A stretch of 64,000 bases of DNA from the NCBI RefSeq assembly GCF_002848345.1, contig NZ_CP025429.1, positions 434,001-498,000 on the forward strand, given 5' to 3'. The notes under the pieces are model-generated. The model was given only the letters and a program-made list of their open reading frames with translations, searched no databases and was not told the DNA's origin. Source of the DNA: Chromobacterium sp. ATCC 53434 (GTDB lineage: Bacteria > Pseudomonadota > Gammaproteobacteria > Burkholderiales > Chromobacteriaceae). Within the stretch, counting starts at the first letter, position 1. Each line of letters opens with the position of its first letter. This document shows positions 26,401 through 34,095 of this stretch, one piece after another. The translations under genes and the position numbers were made by a program.

Positions 26401-27339
26401 CCGCTGTCGATGCTGCAGGAAAAGGGCAAGCTGGACGGCGAGATCCACCAGCCGTCGGCCGGCATCGCGACCGTGGTCGAGCTGGCGCGCCAGGCGCCGG
26501 ACACCGTGCTGCTGCACACCGGCATCAGCGATTACATCTACGAGACCGTCGCGGCCTACCGCCGCTACCTGCCCGACCTGCGCATCGTGTTCGGCCTCGA
26601 CGACCTGGTCGGCGGCGTGCCGGAGAAGAGCAGCTTGTACGACCACTGGTCGCGGCACTATCCGGACGCCAAGCAGCGGCTGCGCCGCGTGCTGAAGCTG
26701 TGCGACGCCGCCGTGGTGTCGACGCAGCCTCTGGCCGACTTCATCGAGAAGATGGTCGGCGAGGTGGTGATCGCGCCGAACCGGCTGCGTCGAAGCATCT
26801 GGAGCGGCCTGAAGTCGCAGCGGCGCGCCGGCGACAAGCCGCGCGTCGGCTGGGTCGGCGCCGGCCAGCACCGCGGCGACCTGGAGCTGATACACGAGGT
26901 GATCCTGGCCACCTACAAGGAGGTGGACTGGGTGTTCATGGGCATGTGCCTGCCGCAATTCCGGCCGTATGTGAAGGAAATGCACCACGCGGTGCGGTTC
27001 GACGAGTACGCCGCCAAGGTGGCCAGCCTGAATCTGGACCTGGCGGTGGCGCCGCTGGAGCTCAACCCGTTCAACGAGGCCAAGAGCAATCTGCGGCTGC
27101 TGGAATACGGCGTGCTGGGCTGGCCGGTGGTGTGCACCGACATCTACCCGTACCAGACCAACGACGCGCCGGTATGCCGCGTGCCGAACCGGGCCGATGC
27201 CTGGATAGAGGCGATACGCGCCCGAGTCAACGATCTGGACGCGCTGGAGAAGGAGGGCGACGCGCTGAGGGCCTGGTTCGACCGCGATTACTGGCTGGAG
27301 GACCATTACGAGGACTGGTTCCGCGTTTTGCACGGCTAA
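23440..27339 (+). CDS. Large multidomain glycosyltransferase (1299 aa), probable flagellin glycosyltransferase
   Basis: Four glycosyltransferase-like modules. A GT-B domain covers about residues 20-370 (RKPRIGVLTRDLQDAACYKLR, GFAGTSTHGKD). A degenerate GT-A segment covers about 400-650. An intact GT2 domain covers about 665-930 with SPLVSVIIPNKDKLE and the nucleotide-sugar/metal motif LLLLNNDTEVV near 756-766. A second GT-B domain covers about 965-1299 (RVGWVGAGQHRGDLEL, LRLLEYGVLGWPVVCTD). It is directly upstream of the flagellin genes. Start is uncertain: ATG 23440 and in-frame ATG 23461 both have weak ribosome sites. Modification of flagellin is inferred from location and architecture. Confidence 0.87.
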   Translation: MTQRAAAMNSQENNVEPQETRKPRIGVLTRDLQDAACYKLRLGDPLGLMSPVVDAYLFRNQAEFSFEAVYPFKDDREFVDAMDMFVVQRLFPYPEFRPVLEMIVESGKPIVYELDDWLLNVSEQHVMYDLCWPAFDGIEWLLPKCSLVTVSTDVLADKVRPYNDKIFVFPNQLAKERLVEPLPHSGQITIGFAGTSTHGKDVEMVSSALKRIYNEYAGQVKFVFWGDVPPDFVGIKDVRKVPEFVTYNEYLAELAKLKIDIGIAPLVRSDFNDYKSDLKWLEYAVVGAAAVVSDVLPYAELKDSELAVMAENTEDGWVTAISKLIDDPELRASQAEKARRHVLDHRLLERHIGDLLAEYAKLLPAALRPQPLTEPGPIIPYTLGENDIDGSKAYRKWVRRHQLREVHAEQLAERMMLAWKQVPLFNLILLAPSAKLARLSESFTAMEDLLYRNWRLIVISDASEPDPVFSSSPQLGWVQLDSMDDDSQVATVVNGIIADVPSDWVMLLPAGARLQPNALARLGEEIHAHPEYGAIYCDHDVVSPMGRRFRPAFLPDFSPEYLRSMDYVSYAVAFSRETLAKIGGIQPYPRAHCYDALLRVYEAGDRGAIGHIDDMLVSLPWVDPKTDSLGNASRRVALESHIARCGLPVTLLDGLVPGTFCYQYQLLASPLVSVIIPNKDKLECLAPCLNSLFGITGYQNFEVLIVDNASEDPETFEYYEQVQASYPGRVQVLSYDAPFNFSAQCNIGARAARGEYLLLLNNDTEVVFPHWLERMLATAQQPGVGAVGARLLYPEIGQVQHAGIVLGMPGGMYSVADHVFESLDYLYAGYLNRSLTMQNYSAVTAACLLVEKQIYDAVGGMDEEALQVCFNDVDFCLKIQAGGLRNVYNPFVVLYHHHAKSIGRVTTDPRPALKAAVREREEMEVMLERWLPVIANDPGFNRHLSLRTRRVTIESDRLVAWDAKLPGRKRVLGIPVPGGSGEYRLSQPLSMLQEKGKLDGEIHQPSAGIATVVELARQAPDTVLLHTGISDYIYETVAAYRRYLPDLRIVFGLDDLVGGVPEKSSLYDHWSRHYPDAKQRLRRVLKLCDAAVVSTQPLADFIEKMVGEVVIAPNRLRRSIWSGLKSQRRAGDKPRVGWVGAGQHRGDLELIHEVILATYKEVDWVFMGMCLPQFRPYVKEMHHAVRFDEYAAKVASLNLDLAVAPLELNPFNEAKSNLRLLEYGVLGWPVVCTDIYPYQTNDAPVCRVPNRADAWIEAIRARVNDLDALEKEGDALRAWFDRDYWLEDHYEDWFRVLHG

Positions 27340-27358
27340 GCCGCGCAAACGCCCGCTC

Positions 27359-27381
27359 ACGGCCCCTTCGGGGGCCGTTTT
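27359..27381 (+). terminator. Rho-independent terminator after the 1299-aa glycosyltransferase
   Basis: ACGGCCCC-TTCG-GGGGCCGT stem with a stable tetraloop followed by TTT. It separates the glycosylation genes from the flagellin transcripts. Confidence 0.85.
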
Positions 27382-27433
27382 CGTTCAATTCGCGCTGATT
27401 TGGCGCGGATTTTTGGTAATAGTGCCATTTTCA

Positions 27434-27460
27434 TAAGTATTCCCCGGCCGCGGCCGATCT
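27434..27460 (+). promoter_or_regulatory. Sigma-28 (FliA) promoter of the first flagellin gene
   Basis: TAAGTATT-N11-GCCGATCT closely matches the FliA consensus TAAAGTTT-N11-GCCGATAA with exact 11-nt spacing. It lies 55 nt before the flagellin ATG. Confidence 0.82.
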
Positions 27461-27515
27461 TGCTGTCAACAGGCAAGAACTTTCGATGGTCCTCTGGGCC
27501 GATAAGGGGAATGAA

Positions 27516-28364
27516 ATGGCAATCACCGTCAATACCAACCTGGCCTCGTTGCAGGCCCAGATCAACCTGAACGGCTCCAGCAACTCGCTGAGCCAATCGC
27601 TGCAACGCCTGTCCTCCGGCCTGCGCGTCAACAGCGCCAAGGACGACGCCGCCGGCCTGGCGATTTCCCAGACCCTGACTTCGGCCATCCGCGGCAACAA
27701 CCAGGCGATCAAGAACGCCAACGACGGCATCTCCGTCGGTCAGACGGCCGAAGGCGCGCTGGGCCAGATCGCCAACAACCTGCAGCGCATCCGCGAAATC
27801 GCGGTGCAGGCGTCGAACGGCTCGGTCAGCAACAACAACCGCTCGCAGCTGCAGAACGAAGTCGACCAGCTGACCCAGGAAATCTCGCGTATCGTCCAGA
27901 CCACCGAGTTCAACGGCACCAAGCTGCTGTCCGGCGGCGCGACGCTGACTTTCCAGGTCGGTTCGTCCGGCTCCACCGACAACCAGGTTTCGGTGTCCTC
28001 CACCGACCTGACTTCCGGCAGCACGCTGAAGTCGTACAACTCGGCGCTGACCGCGACCAAGACCATCGACGTCACCACCCAGGGCGGCGCCTCCGGCATC
28101 CTGTCCTCGCTGGACGCCGACATCTCGCAGATCTCCAATGTGCGCTCGACCTTCGGCGCGGTGCAGAACCGCTTCGACGCGGTGGTGTCGAACTTGCAGA
28201 ACTACACCTCCAACCTGACCGCCGCCAACAGCCGCATCATGGATGTCGACTTCGCGTCGGAAACCGCCAACCTGACCAAGAACCAGATTCTGCAACAGGC
28301 CGGCAGCTCGATCCTGAAGCAGGCGAACTCGCTGCCGCAGTCGGCGCTGACCCTGCTGCAATAA
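27516..28364 (+). CDS. fliC: Flagellin FliC, first copy
   Basis: Filament subunit of 282 residues, short for a flagellin. The conserved N-terminal D0/D1 region [18 protein letters not shown] and [20 protein letters not shown] is intact, as is the C-terminal region [21 protein letters not shown] ending ALTLLQ. The central domain is short and rich in Ser/Thr ([20 protein letters not shown]), offering O-glycosylation sites. The second flagellin has exactly the same length. The ATG at 27516 is preceded by AAGGGGAATGAA. It has its own sigma-28 promoter and a GC-rich hairpin follows. Confidence 0.97.
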   Translation: MAITVNTNLASLQAQINLNGSSNSLSQSLQRLSSGLRVNSAKDDAAGLAISQTLTSAIRGNNQAIKNANDGISVGQTAEGALGQIANNLQRIREIAVQASNGSVSNNNRSQLQNEVDQLTQEISRIVQTTEFNGTKLLSGGATLTFQVGSSGSTDNQVSVSSTDLTSGSTLKSYNSALTATKTIDVTTQGGASGILSSLDADISQISNVRSTFGAVQNRFDAVVSNLQNYTSNLTAANSRIMDVDFASETANLTKNQILQQAGSSILKQANSLPQSALTLLQ

Positions 28365-28375
28365 TTCTGGCAAGC

Positions 28376-28410
28376 GGCCCGGCCGCCGCCGTAGACGGCG
28401 GCGCCGGGCC
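28376..28410 (+). terminator. GC-rich hairpin after the first flagellin
   Basis: GGCCCGGC...CGCCGT pairs with ACGGCGGCGCCGGGCC across a 2-nt loop with one bulge. No strong T-run follows, so it may act as a terminator or as a 3'-end stabiliser of an abundant transcript. Confidence 0.6.
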
Positions 28411-28507
28411 AGGCGGAGCAACGGTTTTGACGATGGAGACGACGATGGGCTGAGGCGTAGCGCGCAAGGAGTGGCGAAAGAAAATGTGAAAATTCACGTT
28501 TTCGCCG

Positions 28508-28534
28508 TAAAGTTCGGAATGTGCCGGCCGATAT
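28508..28534 (+). promoter_or_regulatory. Sigma-28 (FliA) promoter of the second flagellin gene
   Basis: TAAAGTTC-N11-GCCGATAT is an almost perfect FliA promoter, a better match than that of the first flagellin. It lies 49 nt before the ATG. Confidence 0.9.
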
Positions 28535-28583
28535 GCAGTGTAAGCAAGCCTCTTTGCCCACACTGAGTATCAGGAGAGTCATC

Positions 28584-29432
28584 ATGGCCATTACCGTCAA
28601 TACCAATATTTCGTCGCTGCAAGCGCAGCTGAACCTGAACAATTCGCAGATGTCGCTGTCCCAATCGCTGGCCCGTCTGTCTTCCGGCCTGCGCGTGAAC
28701 AGCGCCAAGGACGATGCTGCCGGTCTGGCCATTTCGCAGACCCTGACCTCGGCCATCCGCGGTAACAACCAGGCGATCAGTAACGCCAACGACGGTATCT
28801 CCGTCGGGCAGACCGCTGAAGGCGCGCTGGGTCAGATCGCGAACAACCTGCAGCGTATCCGTGAAATCGCGGTGCAGTCCGCCAACGCCTCCGTCAGCAA
28901 CACTAACCGTTCGCAGCTGCAGAACGAAGTGGACCAGCTGACCCAGGAAATCTCGCGTATCGTGCAGACCACCCAGTTCAACGGCACCCAGCTGTTGTCG
29001 GGTAGCGCGGTGCTGACTTTCCAGGTCGGTTCGTCCGGCGCCAGCAGCAACCAGGTTTCGATTTCGTCGGTGGACATGACCTCCGCCGGCACGCTGTGTA
29101 GCTACAACTCGGCGCTGACCGCGACCGGTACGATCAACATCACCTCCCAGTCCGGCGCCTCGGCCATCCTGTCGTCGCTCGATGCCGACATCGCGGAAAT
29201 CTCCACGGTGCGTTCGACCTGGGGTTCGGTGCAGAACCGGTTTGACGCCGTAGTCGCCAACCTGCAAAACTACGTGCAAAACCTGACTGCGGCCAATAGC
29301 CGGATCGTGGATGTGGACTTTGCTTCGGAAACGGCTAACCTGACTAAGAACCAGATTCTGCAACAGGCCGGCGCGTCGATTCTGAAACAGGCCAATACTC
29401 TGCCTCAAGCAGCCTTGACGCTGCTGCAATAG
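28584..29432 (+). CDS. fliC: Flagellin FliC, second copy (contains a cysteine)
   Basis: Second 282-residue flagellin, strongly similar to the first over both terminal regions ([36 protein letters not shown]). The differences cluster in the exposed middle. One is a cysteine in the stretch [16 protein letters not shown], where the first copy has lysine; cysteine is rare in flagellins and could change filament chemistry or mark a modification site. Ribosome site CAGGAGAG before the ATG. It is the likely first gene of the flaG-fliD-fliS transcript, although it has its own strong sigma-28 promoter. Confidence 0.97.
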   Translation: MAITVNTNISSLQAQLNLNNSQMSLSQSLARLSSGLRVNSAKDDAAGLAISQTLTSAIRGNNQAISNANDGISVGQTAEGALGQIANNLQRIREIAVQSANASVSNTNRSQLQNEVDQLTQEISRIVQTTQFNGTQLLSGSAVLTFQVGSSGASSNQVSISSVDMTSAGTLCSYNSALTATGTINITSQSGASAILSSLDADIAEISTVRSTWGSVQNRFDAVVANLQNYVQNLTAANSRIVDVDFASETANLTKNQILQQAGASILKQANTLPQAALTLLQ

Positions 29433-29459
29433 GTGTAAACTGATGGTATAGCCAGTCTG

Positions 29460-29485
29460 CAGCTCCGGTTGGGCAGCCGGAGCTG
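29460..29485 (+). other. Hairpin between the second flagellin and flaG
   Basis: CAGCTCCGG and CCGGAGCTG form a 9-bp stem with an 8-nt loop directly before the flaG ribosome site. Without a T-run it may attenuate read-through or process the transcript, reducing flaG/fliD expression relative to flagellin. Confidence 0.5.
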
Positions 29486-29505
29486 TAGCCATTAGGAGCG
29501 TGATC

Positions 29506-29934
29506 ATGCAAATCCCTTCCATTTTGTCGCCAGCAACAACCGCTGCAGCCGCTCCTGTGCCTCGTCAGCAGCTGGTTGAATTGGCGCAAGCGCCTTCTAA
29601 TGACCCGAATCAGCCGGTATTGGCCGATTCGAGCCAGGCTGTCGCCGCGGCTGGGCAGAGCCAGCAGCAACAGTCATCTGCCGATGCGCAGCAAAAGCAG
29701 CAAACCGATCCCAAGCAGTTGCAGGACTCGGTCAACCAGCTCAACAGTATGGCGGAGGAACTGAACAACAGCTCCTTGCAGTTTTCCGTCGACAAGGACA
29801 CCGGGTCCACCGTGGTCAAGGTCGTCGACAAGGACAACAACAAGGTGATCCGCCAGATTCCGTCCGAGGAGGCGTTACGCATCGCGAAGGCGATCGGCGA
29901 CTTCAAGGGACTCCTGCTGAAGGACAAAGCCTGA
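29506..29934 (+). CDS. flaG: FlaG family flagellar protein
   Basis: 142-residue cytoplasmic protein of the FlaG family, found beside fliD in polar flagellates and linked to filament length control. The first 70 residues are low-complexity, rich in Ala and Gln (QSQQQQSSADAQQKQQ). The conserved C-terminal domain is LQFSVDKDTGSTVVKVVDKD followed by VIRQIPSEEALRIAKAI. The ATG at 29506 is chosen because AGGAG lies at the right distance; a GTG two codons earlier is too close to it. Confidence 0.92.
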   Translation: MQIPSILSPATTAAAAPVPRQQLVELAQAPSNDPNQPVLADSSQAVAAAGQSQQQQSSADAQQKQQTDPKQLQDSVNQLNSMAEELNNSSLQFSVDKDTGSTVVKVVDKDNNKVIRQIPSEEALRIAKAIGDFKGLLLKDKA

Positions 29935-29972
29935 TCTGATTGTCCCGATGCGGCTAGAAACATGGGGATAAC

Positions 29973-31331
29973 ATGACAGCCATTACCAGTTCCGTGGGTG
30001 CATTGGATGTACAGGGCATCGTCAGCCAGCTGATGATGATTGAAAGACAACCGCTCAGCGCCAGCATGAAGCGCTCCGACCAGTACAACACGCAGCTCAG
30101 TACGGTCGGCAAGCTCAGTTCGTCGTTGTCGGCCTTGCAGACGGCGATGACCTCGCTGGCGTCCGGGCGCTTCTTGCAGGTGTTCAAGGCTTCGGTCAGC
30201 GATACGTCGATGGCCGGCGTCTCGACCAGCAGCGGCGGTAATTCGGGCACCTTCCAGGTTTCGGTCGGCAACCTCGCCACCAACCGGCAGCTGGTGTTCG
30301 ACCAGGTCGGCGGCCAGAACATCACCGATCCGAAGGCTGTGATCAGCGGCGCGCCCGACCAGTTGACCTTCCAGATCAACGGCAAGACGCAGACTGTCAA
30401 ACTGCGCGACAAGCCGGGCGACCAAGTGACGCTGCAGACGATCAACGACAAGATCAACAGCGCCGGCGTCGGTCTGAACGCGTCCGTGGTCCAGAACGGC
30501 AGCCAGTACAAGCTGGTGCTCGCCTCCAGCGAATCGGGCACCGACAACCAGTTCACCATCACTGGCGGCGGAAGCGATTCCGATACCGCCGGATCGACGC
30601 TGGCCGGCCTGTCGCAGAGCGCCACCGGCGTTCAGGAGTCGCAGAAGGCGAAGAACGCCAGCCTGACGGTGAACGGCGTCGCGATCTCCGCCGGCAGCAA
30701 CAAGATCACCAGCGCGGTGCCGGGCGTCGAGCTGGACCTGTACAAGACGGGCAGCTTCACGGTGACGCTGGCGCCGGACAATGTCGGCATCGGCAAGGGC
30801 CTGCAAGCCTTCGTCGACGCCTACAACCAGGTGATCAGCGACGTCAAGGACGCGCGCAGCGGCACGATGAAGGGCAACGCGTCGGTGCTGGACATCCAGA
30901 GCCGGCTGCAACAGGTGCTGGCGACCGGCATTCCCGGCGCCGATCCGGTCAATTCTGTGGCCTTCCTGTCGCAGGCGGGCATCTCGCTGCAGAAGGACGG
31001 CACGTTGAAGCTGGATCAGACCGCGTTCAACGACGCGCTGAAGCGGGACAAGCAGGCGGTGAGCAATCTGTTCGGCAACCCGGCCAATACCGGTTTCGCC
31101 CAACGTTTCAACCAGGAGATCAACTCGATGCTGGGGCCCAACGGCGTGATCGAAACCAGCAAGGCTTCGATCAAGAGCCGCGTCAATACCGAAACCCAGC
31201 TGCAAAGTTCGCTGCAGGCGCGATTGGACTCCAAACAGACCCAGCTGATTCAGCAATATACCGCGCTGAACAAGACGCTGGCGCAGATGCAGTCCGGCTC
31301 CAACAGCCTGTTCAATATGATTTCCAAGTAG
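29973..31331 (+). CDS. fliD: Flagellar filament cap protein FliD
   Basis: Hook-associated protein 2, 452 residues, secreted to cap the growing filament and fold flagellin into place. The N-terminal FliD_N domain (GALDVQGIVSQLMMIERQPL) and the C-terminal domain ending SSLQARLDSKQTQLIQQYTALNKTLAQMQSG (in two parts) are both present, and the length is usual. It follows flaG after 38 nt and is followed by its neighbour fliS, the normal late flagellar order. Confidence 0.96.
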   Translation: MTAITSSVGALDVQGIVSQLMMIERQPLSASMKRSDQYNTQLSTVGKLSSSLSALQTAMTSLASGRFLQVFKASVSDTSMAGVSTSSGGNSGTFQVSVGNLATNRQLVFDQVGGQNITDPKAVISGAPDQLTFQINGKTQTVKLRDKPGDQVTLQTINDKINSAGVGLNASVVQNGSQYKLVLASSESGTDNQFTITGGGSDSDTAGSTLAGLSQSATGVQESQKAKNASLTVNGVAISAGSNKITSAVPGVELDLYKTGSFTVTLAPDNVGIGKGLQAFVDAYNQVISDVKDARSGTMKGNASVLDIQSRLQQVLATGIPGADPVNSVAFLSQAGISLQKDGTLKLDQTAFNDALKRDKQAVSNLFGNPANTGFAQRFNQEINSMLGPNGVIETSKASIKSRVNTETQLQSSLQARLDSKQTQLIQQYTALNKTLAQMQSGSNSLFNMISK

Positions 31332-31381
31332 AATCGGACGCCGGGCGGCGTGTGCCGCCCGACGGTTCGAGAAAGTGACCC

Positions 31382-31819
31382 ATGCTGAATTCACGAATGC
31401 TCAAGCAGTTCAATCAGGCGTACTCCAACGATGCCCTGAAGACTGCGGTTTACGGCGCCAGCCCGGTTGGCATCGTCGTCATGCTGTACGAGGGCGCGGT
31501 CAAGGCCTTGAATTCGGCGAGTCTGGCCATCGACGCCGGTCGTTTCGACGAGAAGGCGCGGATGATTTCCAAGACGGTCGATATCCTGGAGGGCCTGCGG
31601 GTTTCGCTGGATTTGGACATGGCCTCCGAGGCGGCCGTCAATCTGAACGATCTCTACATCTACATGAAGTTGCGGCTGGCCAAGGCCAGCCTGAAGAACG
31701 ACAAGGAAATCCTGGCCGAAGTGCGGACGCTGCTGGAGACCATCCTGCCGGCCTGGCAGCAGGTGGACAAGGGCAATGCCGCCAAGCAGGAAGCTGCGGG
31801 TGCGCAGCCGGGAGCTTGA
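31382..31819 (+). CDS. fliS: Flagellin export chaperone FliS
   Basis: 145-residue cytoplasmic chaperone that binds the flagellin C terminus before export. Family features are NQAYSNDALKTAVYGASPVG, IVVMLYEGAVKALNSASLAI and the helical stretch ILEGLRVSLDLDMASEAAVNL. It ends in a short Ala/Gly tail. It lies 50 nt after fliD and just before a small fliT-like gene. Confidence 0.95.
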   Translation: MLNSRMLKQFNQAYSNDALKTAVYGASPVGIVVMLYEGAVKALNSASLAIDAGRFDEKARMISKTVDILEGLRVSLDLDMASEAAVNLNDLYIYMKLRLAKASLKNDKEILAEVRTLLETILPAWQQVDKGNAAKQEAAGAQPGA

Positions 31820-31827
31820 GCGCGTAT

Positions 31828-32163
31828 ATGGAGCGGCAATTTGCGATGACGACGGCCGGGTTGGCCGAATTGATAGATGCGCTGGAACCGCTGGCGACGC
31901 AGTTGCTGGAGGCCGCGCACAAGCAGGAGCGGTCCAGCTTCATCGAGCTGTACCGCCGCCACGAAGGCTATACCCAGCAGTTGCTGAGGCGGCTGGAGGC
32001 CGGAGAGCGTCAGCGCTTGAGCGAGCCGCAGCGCGAGACGCTGCGGCGCGTGCTGGCCTTGCGCGGACAGATCCAGCAGCGGATAGCCGGCTGGGCCGAG
32101 CAGGTGAAGGGCGAGTTGCGCGCCCTGAGCCAAAGCTCGAAGCTGAATCGCGAGTATAAATGA
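31828..32163 (+). CDS. FliT-like flagellar chaperone (111 aa)
   Basis: Small all-helical protein, rich in Leu, Arg, Gln and Glu (LIDALEPLATQLLEAAHKQE, LLRRLEAGERQRLSEPQRE). Sequence similarity to FliT cannot be shown by eye; size, helical character and position directly after fliS make a FliT-type role (FliD chaperone) the best guess. Either ATG 31828 or ATG 31846 could start it; the start lies 8 nt after the fliS stop. A 126-nt gap separates it from the next gene. Confidence 0.7.
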   Translation: MERQFAMTTAGLAELIDALEPLATQLLEAAHKQERSSFIELYRRHEGYTQQLLRRLEAGERQRLSEPQRETLRRVLALRGQIQQRIAGWAEQVKGELRALSQSSKLNREYK

Positions 32164-32289
32164 GCGTTCGGCGGCCGCCGCCCGGCGCCCGCCGGGCCGC
32201 GGCCGGAACGCAGGGTTTCAACTTGGGTTGCGCCGTGTTTCGCCATACACTTAAAGTCAATGCGGATGCTCACCCGAGGGGAATTCTCC

Positions 32290-32643
32290 ATGTCCGGCGC
32301 CTTCTTCCCTTACCTGATGGCTGTGCTGTGGCTCGCTCTGGCGGCGGCCGGCGTCTACCTGTTCGGCAGGATGCGTCGGCTGGAGGGCAAGCGCGACAGT
32401 CTGACGGCGCTCTATCTGGATCAGCAGCAGCAGCAGATCAGCGCCTTGCAGCGCGACATCGCCCGGCTGCAGTCCCGCTTCGAGCATCAGGCGCACGGCG
32501 AGCCAGGTCTCAGCCCGTACAATCAGGCCATCGAGATGATACGCCAGGGGCTGACCGCCTCGGAGGTGGCGTCGCGTTGCGGCATTTCCCGCAGCGAGGC
32601 CGAATTGATCGTTTCCCTTTACCGTAATAGTCCGACTTCATGA
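32290..32643 (+). CDS. DUF2802 membrane-anchored protein of flagellar operon
   Basis: 117-residue protein with one N-terminal membrane helix (FPYLMAVLWLALAAAGVYLF), a short coiled coil (LYLDQQQQQISALQRDIARL) and a C-terminal helix-turn-helix-like motif NQAIEMIRQGLTASEVASRC followed by GISRSEAELIVSLYR. This is the DUF2802 layout, commonly found in flagellar gene runs; function is unknown. The ATG at 32290 has GAGGGGAATT before it, better than the upstream ATG at 32260. Its stop overlaps the next start (ATGA). Confidence 0.82.
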   Translation: MSGAFFPYLMAVLWLALAAAGVYLFGRMRRLEGKRDSLTALYLDQQQQQISALQRDIARLQSRFEHQAHGEPGLSPYNQAIEMIRQGLTASEVASRCGISRSEAELIVSLYRNSPTS

Positions 32644-33692
32644 TTCCGTCGTTGCCCAATGCCATCGCCGCGTCCACGCAAGGATCGGCGCAGAGCCTCC
32701 CCCAGCTTCGAACCGCGATAGACGGCGTCAAGCTGCTGGAGGCGCTCACCCAGCCGGGCAAGATGCCGTCGCTGATGGTGGGAGAATTGCTGACCGCCAA
32801 GGTGGCCGATCAGCTCGGCAACAACCAACTGGCGGTCTTGATCAAGAACGCGCTGTTCACGCTGAGCCTGCCCCAGGGCATGACGCTGTCCGGCGATACG
32901 CTAAACCTGAAAGTGGCGTCGTTGACGCCGGCGCTGACCTTCGTGTTGCAGGACGGCGGCAAGGACGCGGCGCCGCCGCCGCAGGACGGCTCGGTGGCGG
33001 TGAAGCTCAGCCAGGCTTCGCGCTATCTGACGACCTTGCTTGGCTCCGGCGAGCCGGAGGCCGCCAGCAAGCCGCTGCAGCTGGACGCGGCGCAGCAGCC
33101 GCCGGTGCAGATCGCCAAGCAGTTGCAGCAGGACGTCAAGCAGAGCGGCCTGTTCTACGAGTCCCATCTGAAGGACTTCAGCAACGGCCTGCATCCGCTG
33201 GAGCAGTTGAAACAGGAACCGCAGGCCAAGCTGACGCTGACCTTGCAGGCATTGGACAGCGAGCAGAAGGCCGGCGCGGCGACGACGACGACGGCCGCCA
33301 AACCGCAGTCGCAGGCGCAGCTGCAGGAACTGGGCGGCCTGGTCCAGCGCCAGCTGGATGGTCTGGAAAACCGCGCGGTGCAGTTCCAGGGCATGGCCTG
33401 GCCGGGCCAGCCGATGCAACTGGTGATCGAGCAGGAAAAGCTGGAAAACGAGCGGCGCGGCAGCGCCGACGAGGACATTCCGACGTGGAACACCAGTCTG
33501 GCGCTGGAATTGCCGGCCCTCGGCGGCATGGCGGTCCGGGTGCGCCTGGTCGGGCAGTCGGTGCAGGTGTCGTTCAAGGCCGACGAGGACGACACCGGGC
33601 AGATGATACGCCAGCATGCCGCCCGGCTGCAGAGCGGCATGGCGGCCGCCGGCCTGACCTTGGCCGGCCTGACGGTGAGCCAGCATGAGTAG
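32640..33692 (+). CDS. FliK-like flagellar hook-length control protein
   Basis: 350-residue protein whose C-terminal domain (TWNTSLALELPALGGMAVRV, LVGQSVQVSFKADEDDTGQM, LQSGMAAAGLTLAGLTVSQ) resembles the FliK/Flg_hook substrate-switching domain. The N-terminal half is Gln/Ala/Pro-rich and resembles the secreted ruler part of FliK. It may be a second FliK paralogue, since canonical fliK usually sits with fliIJ. It is translationally coupled to the DUF2802 gene by an ATGA overlap and overlaps the following flhB-like gene by 8 bp. Confidence 0.82.
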   Translation: MIPSLPNAIAASTQGSAQSLPQLRTAIDGVKLLEALTQPGKMPSLMVGELLTAKVADQLGNNQLAVLIKNALFTLSLPQGMTLSGDTLNLKVASLTPALTFVLQDGGKDAAPPPQDGSVAVKLSQASRYLTTLLGSGEPEAASKPLQLDAAQQPPVQIAKQLQQDVKQSGLFYESHLKDFSNGLHPLEQLKQEPQAKLTLTLQALDSEQKAGAATTTTAAKPQSQAQLQELGGLVQRQLDGLENRAVQFQGMAWPGQPMQLVIEQEKLENERRGSADEDIPTWNTSLALELPALGGMAVRVRLVGQSVQVSFKADEDDTGQMIRQHAARLQSGMAAAGLTLAGLTVSQHE

Positions 33693-34026
33693 CGCCGGGC
33701 AGGACGACGACAAGCGCCGTTCGGCGGTGGCGCTGTCCTATCAGGACGGACAGCGTTCGCCGCGGGTGGTGGCCAAGGGCTATGGCCAGATGGCGCAGCG
33801 CATCATCGAGTGCGCGCAGGAGGCCGGCGTCTTCGTTCACGATTCGCCGGAGCTGGTGTCGCTGCTGATGCAGGTCGATCTCGACAAGCATATCCCGCCG
33901 GAGCTCTACCGCGCGGTGGCCGAAATCCTGGCCTTCGTCTACTACCTGGAGCGCCGCGCCGGCTCCGAGGACGCCGAATTCGAAGACTGGCTGGCCGGTC
34001 GTCAGACCCCGGTCGGCAATCCCTGA
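33685..34026 (+). CDS. FlhB C-terminal-domain paralogue (FhlB-like)
   Basis: 113-residue soluble protein matching the cytoplasmic domain of FlhB: SAVALSYQDGQRSPRVVAKGYGQMAQRIIE (two parts), AGVFVHDSPELVSLLMQVDL and IPPELYRAVAEILAFVYYLE. The autocleavage motif NPTH is absent, with SPRVVAKG following the place where it would be. Such stand-alone FlhB-C proteins occur beside fliK paralogues in several bacteria and can substitute for part of FlhB function. No membrane segments. Confidence 0.88.
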   Translation: MSSAGQDDDKRRSAVALSYQDGQRSPRVVAKGYGQMAQRIIECAQEAGVFVHDSPELVSLLMQVDLDKHIPPELYRAVAEILAFVYYLERRAGSEDAEFEDWLAGRQTPVGNP

Positions 34027-34095
34027 TCGCTTCCCCCTGGCGCCGCCCGGCGCAATCGCCTATGCTCAGCCGATTGTCGATTGAGGAGGGATGAC

